NCBI RefSeq assembly: GCF_041224595.1
Contig: NZ_JBGFGN010000052.1
Location: forward strand, 1 to 6,329
DNA: 6,329 nucleotides
Origin: Donghicola sp041224595
GTDB taxonomy: Bacteria; Pseudomonadota; Alphaproteobacteria; Rhodobacterales; Rhodobacteraceae
Direction of reading: 5' to 3'
A program made the translations under genes and the position numbers. Positions 1-5,880 of this stretch are shown piece by piece. The notes beneath the pieces are model-generated. The model was not told the DNA's origin. It did no database searches and saw only the letters and a list, made by a program, of their open reading frames with translations. Numbering within the stretch: the stretch's first letter is position 1; each line of letters opens with the position of its first letter.

Positions 1-176
1 GCCGGGTGATCCCCCTCCCCTTCGCCCCTACGGACAACCTTGCACGGGTCCCCCTCCTGCCCTCGCCGGGAGGCAGGCTTTCAGGAGAGGGGCGCGCTTC
101 GCGCTTCCTCGCCAGAAACCCCGCCCCGATTTTCGGCAACAAGACCGGAAGGGGCACACCACAAAGGATTGACCTG
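1..176. other. GC-rich structured leader, no gene
   Basis: No convincing gene. The frame of the next gene stays open back to position 6, but its first 57 residues are low-complexity and Pro/Arg-rich and do not look like protein. The stretch holds several short inverted repeats: CTCCTG at 54-59 can pair with CAGGAG at 82-87, and 87-110 can fold into a hairpin with a GCGCG/CGCGC core and a CTT loop. There is no T-tract, so this is not a classical terminator. It may be an untranslated leader for the two genes downstream (inference). Confidence 0.4.
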
Positions 177-1517
177 ATGACCATGATTTCCGCGACCTAT
201 TCGCCCGAAGACAACAAGCTCCGCCTGTATGCGTCGAGCCGTCTTGATGCTGAAACCTTCCAGCGCGTGAAGGAAGCAGGGTTCAAATGGGCACCGAAAC
301 AGGAGCTTTTCGTTGCCCCGGCTTGGTCCTGCGCCCGCGAAGATTTGGCGCTGGAACTGGCGGGCGAGATCGAGCCGGAAGAAATGACTCTTGCCGAGCG
401 CGCGCAGATGAAGGCCGACCGCCTGGACGGGATCGCTGACAAGCGCGCGGCACAGGCAAGCGCCTTTTCCCGCGCGGCTGACGACCTGTCGCAAGCCTTC
501 TACATGGGCCAGCCGATACTTGTCGGCCACCACAGCGAGCGGAAGGCCCGCAAGACGCAAGAGCGGATGCACAGCGCAATGGACAAGGCCAGCAAGGCGC
601 ACAAGGCAATCGGATATTGGCACTTCCGGGCCGAGAGCGTCGAGCGCCACGCGAACCGGAAGAACGACCCGCGAGTCCGCGCCCGGCGGATCGAAAAGCT
701 GCTGTCCGAGCTGCGCGACCTGCAACGCGGGATCAACTCAGCCTATAAGGCGCTCGAACTCTGGGAGAAGATGCAGACCCCTGAGCAGATCGCTGCATTC
801 ATCGGGCATCCCGCTTCCCTTGCCCGCTCTGGCATGTGGAGCGAGGTAGACAAGGGCGAGCGCGACCCGTTCGACGCTAAAGCCGCCGTTATGGACGGCT
901 GCCGTGCAATCATTGAGGGGCCGAACCGCGCCCGCTGGATCAGCCACACGCTCAACCGCTTGAGCTATGAGCGCGAAATGCTGGGCGAGGTGCCGCGCTA
1001 CGCTGGCGAAATCACCCCGACCCTGTTGCAGATGTTTGTTCGAGCGCATGGGGCCGACAAGCCCAAGGGGGCGAAGGTGGACGCCGACCTTTTCACCGTC
1101 GAATGTGAGGCACCCTTGCCCCTGCATATCGGAGACGGCAAGGCGCTGGAACTGTCCGGCGACGAGTGGCGCGACCTCATGCAATCGTGCGGCTATGTCC
1201 CCCCGGCCAAGAAGCCTGCGAAACCGCCGATCCTCAATTTCAAAGCCCCGAGCGGCAAAGTCTCGGTTCAGAACCCCTATCGCCGGGAGGTTGACGAGCT
1301 ACCGCAAGTCGAGCTGACGAAAGCCGAATATGCGGCGATCTACAGCGAACAGCGCGGAACCCGGCTTTCGACCTGCGGCGAATATCGTGTGCGGATTGCG
1401 CCGAACCCGAAGCACGAGGGGCCGCGCTATCAAGCTGGTTGGGCGGCAATCCTCATCACCGACCAGAAGCAGCACGAAATTCCCGAGACCCTGCGCCAGA
1501 CGGAGGCGGCACAGTGA
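177..1517 (+). CDS. DUF3560 domain-containing protein
   Basis: A 446-residue protein that I assign to the DUF3560 family, common on proteobacterial plasmids and integrative elements and without an established biochemical role. Residues about 1-60 form a small N-terminal domain (YSPEDNKLRLYASSRLD, then GFKWAPKQELFVAP). The conserved DUF3560 core follows at about 65-160, with the signature QPILVGHHSERKARK at 112-126 and a charged helical stretch to about residue 200 that could be a coiled coil. The C-terminal third is less recognisable. No signal peptide or membrane segment is seen, so it is probably cytoplasmic. I chose ATG 177 because AAAGGA at 163-168 lies 8 bases upstream; ATG 183 is a close alternative, and the frame upstream to position 6 is unlikely to be coding. 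Its stop overlaps the start of the methyltransferase gene, which indicates coupled translation and a shared task. In related elements such genes tend to sit near antirestriction and methylation genes (general knowledge), so a role in protecting transferred DNA is possible but unproven. Confidence 0.85.
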   Translation: MTMISATYSPEDNKLRLYASSRLDAETFQRVKEAGFKWAPKQELFVAPAWSCAREDLALELAGEIEPEEMTLAERAQMKADRLDGIADKRAAQASAFSRAADDLSQAFYMGQPILVGHHSERKARKTQERMHSAMDKASKAHKAIGYWHFRAESVERHANRKNDPRVRARRIEKLLSELRDLQRGINSAYKALELWEKMQTPEQIAAFIGHPASLARSGMWSEVDKGERDPFDAKAAVMDGCRAIIEGPNRARWISHTLNRLSYEREMLGEVPRYAGEITPTLLQMFVRAHGADKPKGAKVDADLFTVECEAPLPLHIGDGKALELSGDEWRDLMQSCGYVPPAKKPAKPPILNFKAPSGKVSVQNPYRREVDELPQVELTKAEYAAIYSEQRGTRLSTCGEYRVRIAPNPKHEGPRYQAGWAAILITDQKQHEIPETLRQTEAAQ

Positions 1518-2119
1518 CCCGCCCGGCGATCTACTCCCGCCCCAACAAGCCCCTGACGATCCCCGTGCGCAAGCGCGGGGAAGTCGCCCCGCTGGCGCAG
1601 ATCGAGGCCCCCGAAATCATCACGGTTGACCGTGCCACCGAATGCCACGTCACCCCCGACGATGTAGCGGGGAGAATGGTCGATTATCTTGGCCCCCAAG
1701 GCGACTATCTCACCCTTGAGCCGAGCGCCGGAACCGGCCAGCTTGCGCGGGCGCTTCTGGCGTCCGGGCATAGCCCGCGCGAACTGACGATGATCGAGCG
1801 CCACCACCAGCTTGCAGCGATGACGCGCAAGATCGGCCCGACGATTCACGGCTGTTTTCTCGACTACGCCGACGAGGTGAAGGGGCGCGCAGCGTTCCCC
1901 AGGATCATCATGAATCCCCCCTTCCGCGAGGTGCGGAAGCATATCGCCGCCGCGCTTTCCCTTCTCGGCCGAGGCGGTCACGCCGAACCGGCAACGCTGG
2001 TCGCGCTGGTGCCTGTGACGTTCGAGCATCCCGAGGCCGAACATCTGGAAGCCCTGCCGCCCGACACGTTCAGCACGGCGCGGGTGCATACCAAAATCAT
2101 ACGGGTGCGCCGCGACTAG
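1514..2119 (+). CDS. Small SAM-dependent DNA methyltransferase (NPPF type)
   Basis: A 201-residue class I methyltransferase, probably acting on an exocyclic amino group in DNA. Motif I for S-adenosylmethionine binding is EPSAGTGQL at residues 69-77, the catalytic motif IV is NPPF at 134-137, and the preceding CHVTPDDVAGRM (44-55) resembles the motif X region common before motif I in amino-methyltransferases. No separate target-recognition domain is visible, and at about 200 residues it is much shorter than typical restriction-modification methylases, so specificity may be relaxed or supplied by a partner. I chose the GTG at 1514 because GGAGG at 1502-1506 lies 7 bases upstream and the start overlaps the previous stop by 4 bases; the frame is open back to ATG 1439, but that would run far into the upstream gene. 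No restriction endonuclease is adjacent, so it is best read as an orphan methylase of a mobile element. The substrate could also be RNA, though NPPF favours an amino group of a base. Confidence 0.8.
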   Translation: MTRPAIYSRPNKPLTIPVRKRGEVAPLAQIEAPEIITVDRATECHVTPDDVAGRMVDYLGPQGDYLTLEPSAGTGQLARALLASGHSPRELTMIERHHQLAAMTRKIGPTIHGCFLDYADEVKGRAAFPRIIMNPPFREVRKHIAAALSLLGRGGHAEPATLVALVPVTFEHPEAEHLEALPPDTFSTARVHTKIIRVRRD

Positions 2120-2132
2120 ACGAAACGTAGAG

Positions 2133-2156
2133 GGGGGGCAGAGGCCCCCCTTTTTT
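2133..2156 (+). terminator. Rho-independent terminator
   Basis: A perfect 7-bp stem (GGGGGGC at 2133-2139 with GCCCCCC at 2144-2150), a 4-base AGAG loop and a run of six T at 2151-2156. It lies 13 bases after the methyltransferase stop and closes the two-gene unit. It has no T-tract on the minus strand, so it should act mainly on rightward transcription. Confidence 0.9.
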
Positions 2157-2171
2157 GATGCCGCGATTGGT

Positions 2172-2212
2172 GTCCGGTGGCCGGAGCGCCGTGGGCGCCC
2201 CAGCCACCGGAC
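2172..2212. repeat. Long inverted repeat, strong hairpin
   Basis: GTCCGGTGGC (2172-2181) and GCCACCGGAC (2203-2212) are perfect 10-bp inverted repeats. Between them a further GG/CC pairing and a GCGCC/GGCGC stem (2186-2190 with 2194-2198) around a GTG loop extend the fold, with two single mismatches. No T-tract follows on either strand. It sits between the convergent ends of the methyltransferase gene and the small minus-strand gene, so it may be a T-less terminator or a site for a protein; the sequence does not decide. Confidence 0.6.
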
Positions 2213-2221
2213 TGTGCGCTA

Positions 2222-2245
2222 CCCGCGCGGGGGCCGCTGCGCGGC
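2222..2245. repeat. Short GC palindromes next to the long hairpin
   Basis: CCCGCGCGGG at 2222-2231 is a perfect 10-bp palindrome. GCCGC (2233-2237) and GCGGC (2241-2245) then form a 5-bp stem with a TGC loop. They follow the larger inverted repeat within 10 bases and end just before the stop of the small minus-strand gene. Function unknown; in GC-rich DNA such short palindromes arise easily. Confidence 0.4.
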
Positions 2246-2260
2246 AAGATCACGGCTTCA

Positions 2261-2569
2261 TCACCCTTGATCGTCACTGGCCTGCTCGGCAGAAACGAAG
2301 AATTGAAGCAAGCCGACAATCTTTTGCTGCGTCAGGTTTAGACATTCGCCATTTCCAAGCTCAATCGTGAGGTCGCCTTCGGGATCATAGATCACCTTGA
2401 ACTTGTTCGTGCCATCATGAAACCATCCATGAATCTGAACTATATCGTCTTCAAGGACTTCCTGAACGTCATACACGCCATGTCGAAATTGCTCGGGCAA
2501 CCGGCTATCTTGGCTTAGGTCTTCTGACAGCCCGCCGCAGAACTCACACTCGAATTTTATATCAGACAT
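2261..2569 (-). CDS. Small hypothetical acidic protein with CxxC
   Basis: I do not recognise this 102-residue protein. It is acidic and soluble-looking, with no membrane segment or signal peptide. The N-terminus has a single CEFCGG (Cys8 and Cys11), a pair that could bind a metal or be redox-active, but a second pair is missing and the only other cysteine is Cys77. The middle (about 38-75) alternates charged and beta-prone residues such as GWFHDGTNKFKVIYDPEGDLTIEL, and 80-92 could be a helix. It is visibly AT-richer than the genes on its left, which suggests a separate origin. The start at 2569 has only a weak AAAGAA just upstream. The ketoacyl synthase scrap begins about 6 bases upstream of this ATG, so its original promoter may have been replaced. 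It could be an intact accessory gene or one silenced by the junction. Confidence 0.55.
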   Translation of the reverse strand: MSDIKFECEFCGGLSEDLSQDSRLPEQFRHGVYDVQEVLEDDIVQIHGWFHDGTNKFKVIYDPEGDLTIELGNGECLNLTQQKIVGLLQFFVSAEQASDDQG

Positions 2570-2574
2570 TTTCT

Positions 2575-2715
2575 TTAGAAAACCCCGATCCTGTTGCCGC
2601 AGGTATCGACCTAGTTCACCAATCTGCGCGGCCCATTCTCATGGAACATGCCATTTCCAACGGATTCGGCTTTGGCGGCGTTAATGCAAGTGTCGCTTTC
2701 CGGCGATGGCAATAA
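2575..2715 (+). pseudogene. C-terminal remnant of a beta-ketoacyl-ACP synthase
   Basis: Translating from 2575 in frame to the TAA at 2713-2715 gives a 46-residue tail that matches the end of FabB/FabF-type ketoacyl synthases: LENPDP at the left end, then SARPILMEHAISNGFGFGG and NASVAFRRWQ. Family members end with a similar NLENPDP, SNSFGFGGxN and a short xxFRR tail, so both the order and the position relative to the stop fit. The catalytic Cys and the first His, and all residues before LENPDP, are absent: upstream of 2575 the same frame reads RILYQTF, which no longer looks like the family, although TFS could still belong. It is therefore a dead scrap about one tenth of a full synthase (about 400 residues), cut at its left end near 2570-2578. 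Its natural stop lies 34 bases before the convergent end of the LysR gene, suggesting the synthase and LysR genes were once neighbours in a donor genome. Confidence 0.8.
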
Positions 2716-2749
2716 CAGTCCCGGACGGTGCTTCCGCGACCACTTCGGC

Positions 2750-3667
2750 TCACGCCCTCGCTATCCGTGGCAGTACCGAATTCGTGCAGACCTGCCGGCC
2801 CATGTCGTTGGCGAGACTGAGCAGGTTACGAAGCGCCGCGCTGCGGTTGGACGGCGACCAGACAGCCGAGAAGGCGACCGGCTCCGGCTCGTCGGCGAAG
2901 GGCAAGAAGACAATGCCGGTTGACGGCAACAGCGCCGTGGCCGCACTGACGATGGTGATGCCGAAGCCCTGTCCGACCATGGACAGCAGCGCGCCGCGCC
3001 CCACGTCGAAGCGCAGGATCGACGGCGCGGGCCAGAGTCCGGCATGGCGCAGCACGATATGGCTATGAACTTGCGGGCCAGTGCCGCCATGCCGAACAAG
3101 AAACGTCTCGCCCGCCAGATCGGCCCATGTAACGGCCGACCGCTCGGCGAACGGATGCCGCTCCGGTAACACCGCCACGAGCGGTTCGGTCCATATGTGG
3201 CGGGAATGGCAGTCGGGCAGCTCGGGCGTGCCGGCCACGAACACCACGTCCAGCCGGTCGGCGCGAAGCTGCATGACCGCATCGCGGGCCGTACCTTCGG
3301 TCATTTCGACTTCAACGCCGGGGTGGTCTTCGCGGTATTGGCCGATCAGCTTTGCGAGGAAGCTGCGAGGGATCAGGGCATGGATACCGATGCGAAGCCG
3401 GCCGCTTTCTCCGGCTGCCGCCATGCCGGCGGTCTTCACCGCATGGTCGAGTTGGTCGATGCCTGCGGCTATCCGCTCGACGAAGTGGCGTCCGGCCTCG
3501 GTCAACCGAACACCCCGCGCATGGCGCTCGAACAGAACGATGCCAAGGTCTTCTTCCAGCGCCTTCACGCGGGCGCTGACGCTGGATTGCGCCACGCCGA
3601 GCGCATTGGCGGCGTGGCGGAAGTTCAGATATTCGGCGACGGCGAGAGTGTGAACTAAGGTCATCAT
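2750..3667 (-). CDS. LysR-family transcriptional regulator downstream of tetA(G)
   Basis: A 305-residue LysR-type regulator, a normal length for the family. The winged helix-turn-helix covers about residues 3-62, with the family pattern NFRHAANALGVAQSSVSARV followed by LEEDLGIVLFERHARGVRLTEAG. A linker helix follows to about 88, and the inducer-binding domain runs from LRIGIHA (about 91) to the end. The ligand and target are unknown. I chose the ATG at 3667 (next to a second ATG at 3664) because the HTH then begins a few residues in, as is usual; ATG 3736 would add 23 residues and 3844 would overlap tetA. No start has a strong ribosome-binding site. The gene follows tetA(G) on the same strand by 89 bases with no clear terminator, so it may be partly co-transcribed. 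The same gene next to tet(G) appears, from memory, in Salmonella genomic island 1 as orf1. It is not needed for tetracycline control and may be a passenger. Confidence 0.9.
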   Translation of the reverse strand: MMTLVHTLAVAEYLNFRHAANALGVAQSSVSARVKALEEDLGIVLFERHARGVRLTEAGRHFVERIAAGIDQLDHAVKTAGMAAAGESGRLRIGIHALIPRSFLAKLIGQYREDHPGVEVEMTEGTARDAVMQLRADRLDVVFVAGTPELPDCHSRHIWTEPLVAVLPERHPFAERSAVTWADLAGETFLVRHGGTGPQVHSHIVLRHAGLWPAPSILRFDVGRGALLSMVGQGFGITIVSAATALLPSTGIVFLPFADEPEPVAFSAVWSPSNRSAALRNLLSLANDMGRQVCTNSVLPRIARA

Positions 3668-3756
3668 CGGCACTCGCCCCGAGAGGAGATGATGGCTCAA
3701 CGGATTTAATCCGTCATTCCTCGTAAGTCTACGCATACCAATTCGCCATGACTCAA

Positions 3757-4932
3757 TCACAATGAAGTTGCGAAAGGTCTGCGTAGTATTGGCAGACATA
3801 TTAAATAGAGAATCGCGCCGACAATCCAAACCCAACCGTTCCATGCTCCTATGGTGGCAGAATAGAGTGCCGTGAAGCCAAGCGGTCCCGCGATAGAGCT
3901 TAGATTGGTGAGGCTTGTAAGCGTTCCCTGTAAAGCTCCTTGCTTGTTACTGCTGACATTGTTTGAAAGCATTGCCTGCAAGGCCGGCATGCCAACACCT
4001 CCGGCGGCAAGCAGCAACAAAATCGGGAACACCATCCATCCCTGCGTGGCAAAAGCCAGAAGAATGAAGCCAGTCGCATCCGCAGCCATGCCAAACAGTA
4101 GCGTGCGCCGTTCTCCAAGCCGGCTTGAAAGAGGGCCGGTAACAAACGCCTGAAAAATCGCGTGTGTTGCTCCAAACGCCGCGAGCGACAAGCCAACGGT
4201 CGTGGTGTTCCACTGAAAACGATCCTCGCCATATATGACCCATAGGGCCGCAGGGACCTGGCCGATCAGTTGAATAATGAAGAAAACTGCGAAAAGGGCC
4301 ACTAGCCCGCGCAATGCATCATCCAGCCGGAACAGAACGAATGGTTTGATGCGAACCGGCTTTCCGGTCTCGCCATCGCCGCGACGAGTCTCCCTGAGGA
4401 AAATGCAGGCTAGCAGGAACGCGAAGCCGTTGAGAAGGGCAGCGGCGATAAACGGAGCATGGGCAGAAATACCACCGAGCATACCACCAAGTGCTGGCCC
4501 GGCAATCATGCCTGCCCCATAACAGGCCCCCATGTAGCCGAACCAGCGTGCGCGAGAACCTTCCCCCGTCGAATCCGCAATGGTTGAGGCAGCTACAGCT
4601 CCGGTTGCGCCCGTGACGCCGGACACGAGTCGGCCGATATAGAGCACCCATAAGACCGGCGCTGATGCCATAATCGTGTAATCGACTGCGGCTCCTGCAA
4701 GAGAAGCCAGAAGTACCGGACGCCGACCGTAAGAATCCGAAAGCTGTCCAAGCATGGGCGCGAAGACGACCTGCATCAATGCATAGAGCGACAGCAAGGC
4801 ACCATAGTGTCCAGCGACCTGCTCTGCTGGCACAAGCTCACGCAGAAGCGTCGGAAGGACGGGCATGATGAGGCCGAGACCCATGGCGTCAAGACCCACG
4901 ATCAGCAGGGCAATGATGGCAGAGCTGCGCAC
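3757..4932 (-). CDS. tetA(G): Tetracycline efflux pump, class G
   Basis: A full-length 391-residue major facilitator antiporter of the inner membrane that exports a tetracycline-Mg2+ complex in exchange for a proton. It has the 12 hydrophobic segments of the Tet(A/B) group. Functional residues, numbered as in TetA(B), are all present: Asp15 in TM1, Asp66 and Arg70 in motif A (GQLSDSYGRRP, 62-72), Asp84, Arg101, His257 and Asp285. The drug/H+ antiporter motif GPALGG is at 145-150. The start is a GTG with GGAG 6 bases upstream (4939-4942), which fits the known class G start MRSSAIIALL. It is divergent from tetR(G) and controlled by the operators between them. I assign class G from near-identity to the remembered protein; the central cytoplasmic loop (about 180-200, RETRRGDGETGKP) seems to differ from the reference. 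Nothing suggests loss of function. Confidence 0.97.
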   Translation of the reverse strand: MRSSAIIALLIVGLDAMGLGLIMPVLPTLLRELVPAEQVAGHYGALLSLYALMQVVFAPMLGQLSDSYGRRPVLLASLAGAAVDYTIMASAPVLWVLYIGRLVSGVTGATGAVAASTIADSTGEGSRARWFGYMGACYGAGMIAGPALGGMLGGISAHAPFIAAALLNGFAFLLACIFLRETRRGDGETGKPVRIKPFVLFRLDDALRGLVALFAVFFIIQLIGQVPAALWVIYGEDRFQWNTTTVGLSLAAFGATHAIFQAFVTGPLSSRLGERRTLLFGMAADATGFILLAFATQGWMVFPILLLLAAGGVGMPALQAMLSNNVSSNKQGALQGTLTSLTNLSSIAGPLGFTALYSATIGAWNGWVWIVGAILYLICLPILRRPFATSL

Positions 4933-4964
4933 CTGAAACTCCAGCGCCGCTCAATGGAGCGACT

Positions 4965-4977
4965 TTATCAACGATAA
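4965..4977. promoter_or_regulatory. tet operator (tetA-proximal)
   Basis: TTATC-AAC-GATAA is a 13-bp palindrome with a 3-base centre, the usual form of Tet operator cores. It lies 33 bases upstream of the tetA(G) start, downstream of the predicted tetA transcription start, so a bound TetR dimer would block elongation or clearance. Its centre (4971) is 30 bp from that of the second operator. Confidence 0.85.
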
Positions 4978-4986
4978 GGAGATGGA

Positions 4987-5015
4987 CATAGAACTTATCG
5001 GTGATAAATTGTCAA
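4987..5015 (-). promoter_or_regulatory. Predicted tetA(G) promoter
   Basis: On the minus strand a perfect -35 box TTGACA occupies 5015-5010, followed after 17 bases by TCTATG (4992-4987) as a weak -10; with an 18-base spacer it would be CTATGT. Transcription would start near 4980. On the plus strand a tetR promoter is less certain: TGGACA at 4983-4988 with TAAATT at 5005-5010 (16-base spacer) is the best pair I can find. Confidence 0.6.
4995..5007. promoter_or_regulatory. tet operator (tetR-proximal)
   Basis: TTATC-GGT-GATAA has the same half sites as the other operator with a different centre. It falls within the spacer of the predicted tetA promoter and overlaps the candidate tetR -10 region, so TetR binding here would shut off both directions. 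This matches the known two-operator, divergent design of class A-G tet determinants. Confidence 0.85.
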
Positions 5016-5035
5016 GCACTGGCGAAGGAACGTGA

Positions 5036-5662
5036 ATGACCAAACTGGACAAGGGCACCGTGATCGCGGCGGCGCTAGAGCTGTTGAACGAGGTTGGCAT
5101 GGACAGCCTGACGACGCGGAAGCTCGCTGAACGCCTCAAGGTTCAGCAGCCTGCGCTTTACTGGCATTTCCAGAACAAGCGAGCGCTGCTTGATGCGCTC
5201 GCCGAGGCGATGCTGGCGGAACGCCATACCCGCTCGCTACCCGAAGAGAATGAGGACTGGCGGGTGTTCCTGAAAGAGAATGCCCTGAGCTTCAGAACGG
5301 CGTTGCTCTCTTATCGCGACGGCGCGCGTATCCATGCCGGCACTCGACCGACAGAACCGAATTTTGGCACCGCCGAGACGCAAATACGCTTTCTCTGCGC
5401 GGAGGGCTTTTGTCCGAAGCGCGCCGTTTGGGCGCTCCGGGCGGTCAGTCACTATGTGGTCGGTTCCGTTCTCGAGCAGCAGGCATCTGATGCCGATGAG
5501 AGAGTTCCGGACAGGCCAGATGTGTCCGAGCAAGCACCGTCGTCCTTCCTGCACGATCTGTTTCACGAGTTGGAAACAGACGGCATGGATGCTGCGTTCA
5601 ACTTCGGACTCGACAGCCTCATCGCTGGTTTCGAGCGGCTGCGTTCATCTACAACAGATTAG
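5036..5662 (+). CDS. tetR(G): Tetracycline repressor, class G
   Basis: A complete 208-residue TetR of class G, the homodimeric repressor that releases DNA when tetracycline-Mg2+ binds. The helix-turn-helix is at 27-46 (TTRKLAERLKVQQPALYWHF). Every ligand-contact residue known from TetR(B/D) is present at the same number: His64, Asn82, Phe86, His100, Thr103, Arg104, Pro105, Gln116, His139 and Glu147, so the protein should be inducible. The ATG at 5036 has AAGGA at 5025-5029, 6 bases upstream. It is transcribed away from tetA(G), with both operators in the 103-bp gap, and represses itself as well. Its TAG stop overlaps by 3 bases the TAA stop of the relaxase remnant on the other strand. Confidence 0.97.
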   Translation: MTKLDKGTVIAAALELLNEVGMDSLTTRKLAERLKVQQPALYWHFQNKRALLDALAEAMLAERHTRSLPEENEDWRVFLKENALSFRTALLSYRDGARIHAGTRPTEPNFGTAETQIRFLCAEGFCPKRAVWALRAVSHYVVGSVLEQQASDADERVPDRPDVSEQAPSSFLHDLFHELETDGMDAAFNFGLDSLIAGFERLRSSTTD

Positions 5663-5868
5663 AGGCTTATGCCCCTTTGCCGCCCCAACTGCCACGACAC
5701 CGATCCGCTTTGCACGATGCCCATGACCTCACGGCCGAGCTGGCGGTCGATGACCGGCCGCCACGGGACAAGGGAAATGAGCGGTATCTTGCCAGACAGG
5801 ATACCGCCATTCACGAGGTTTCGAAGATTATTGCGCCGCATCGGAGCGGGCTTGCTTCCAGTCGTCGG
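5659..5868 (-). pseudogene. C-terminal remnant of a VirD2-like relaxase (DUF3363)
   Basis: On the minus strand the frame from just after the floR stop to the TAA at 5661-5659 encodes about 69 residues. From about 5800 onwards it reads ISLVPWRPVIDRQLGREV and then GSVSWQLGRQRGISL, closely matching the end of DUF3363-type relaxases, which finish with a VPW...LGR...W...R.RG.. pattern. The nuclease domain with its catalytic Tyr and His triad, hundreds of residues upstream, is missing, so this is a non-functional scrap. Its frame is the same as that of floR, separated only by the floR TAG. Truncated virD2-like genes near floR and next to tetR are known from other resistance regions, from memory. 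It fills the 206-base gap between tetR and floR, and I see no other gene there. Confidence 0.75.
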
Positions 5869-5880
5869 CTAGACGACTGG
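5858..5880 (-). repeat. Perfect hairpin enclosing the floR stop codon
   Basis: CCAGTCGTC (5858-5866) and GACGACTGG (5872-5880) are perfect 9-bp inverted repeats around a 5-base loop GGCTA that contains the floR stop codon (TAG on the minus strand, 5871-5869). No T-tract follows, so it is not a standard terminator. It could stabilise the 3' end of the floR message or mark the junction between floR and the relaxase scrap. Confidence 0.65.

Noticed and set aside
6..176. Upstream extension of the DUF3560 gene to an ATG at position 6
   Set aside because: The extra 57 residues are low-complexity and unlike the family, while ATG 177 has a good AAAGGA site 8 bases upstream.
81..725. Long minus-strand ORF opposite the DUF3560 gene, and similar ones at 738-1184 and 1430-2089
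   Set aside because: They are open only because of high GC opposite real genes; none shows a recognisable motif or ribosome-binding site.
2648..3068. Plus-strand ORFs at 2648-2923 and 2706-3068
   Set aside because: They run antisense to the LysR C-terminus and in other frames than the ketoacyl synthase tail, with no recognisable content.
3081..3658. Plus-strand ORFs opposite the LysR gene
   Set aside because: The minus-strand LysR has clear HTH and effector domains; the plus-strand translations have no family pattern.
3668..3844. N-terminal extension of LysR to ATG 3736 or 3844
   Set aside because: LysR proteins normally begin a few residues before the HTH; the extension to 3844 would overlap tetA(G) by 88 bases. 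ATG 3736 is not fully excluded.
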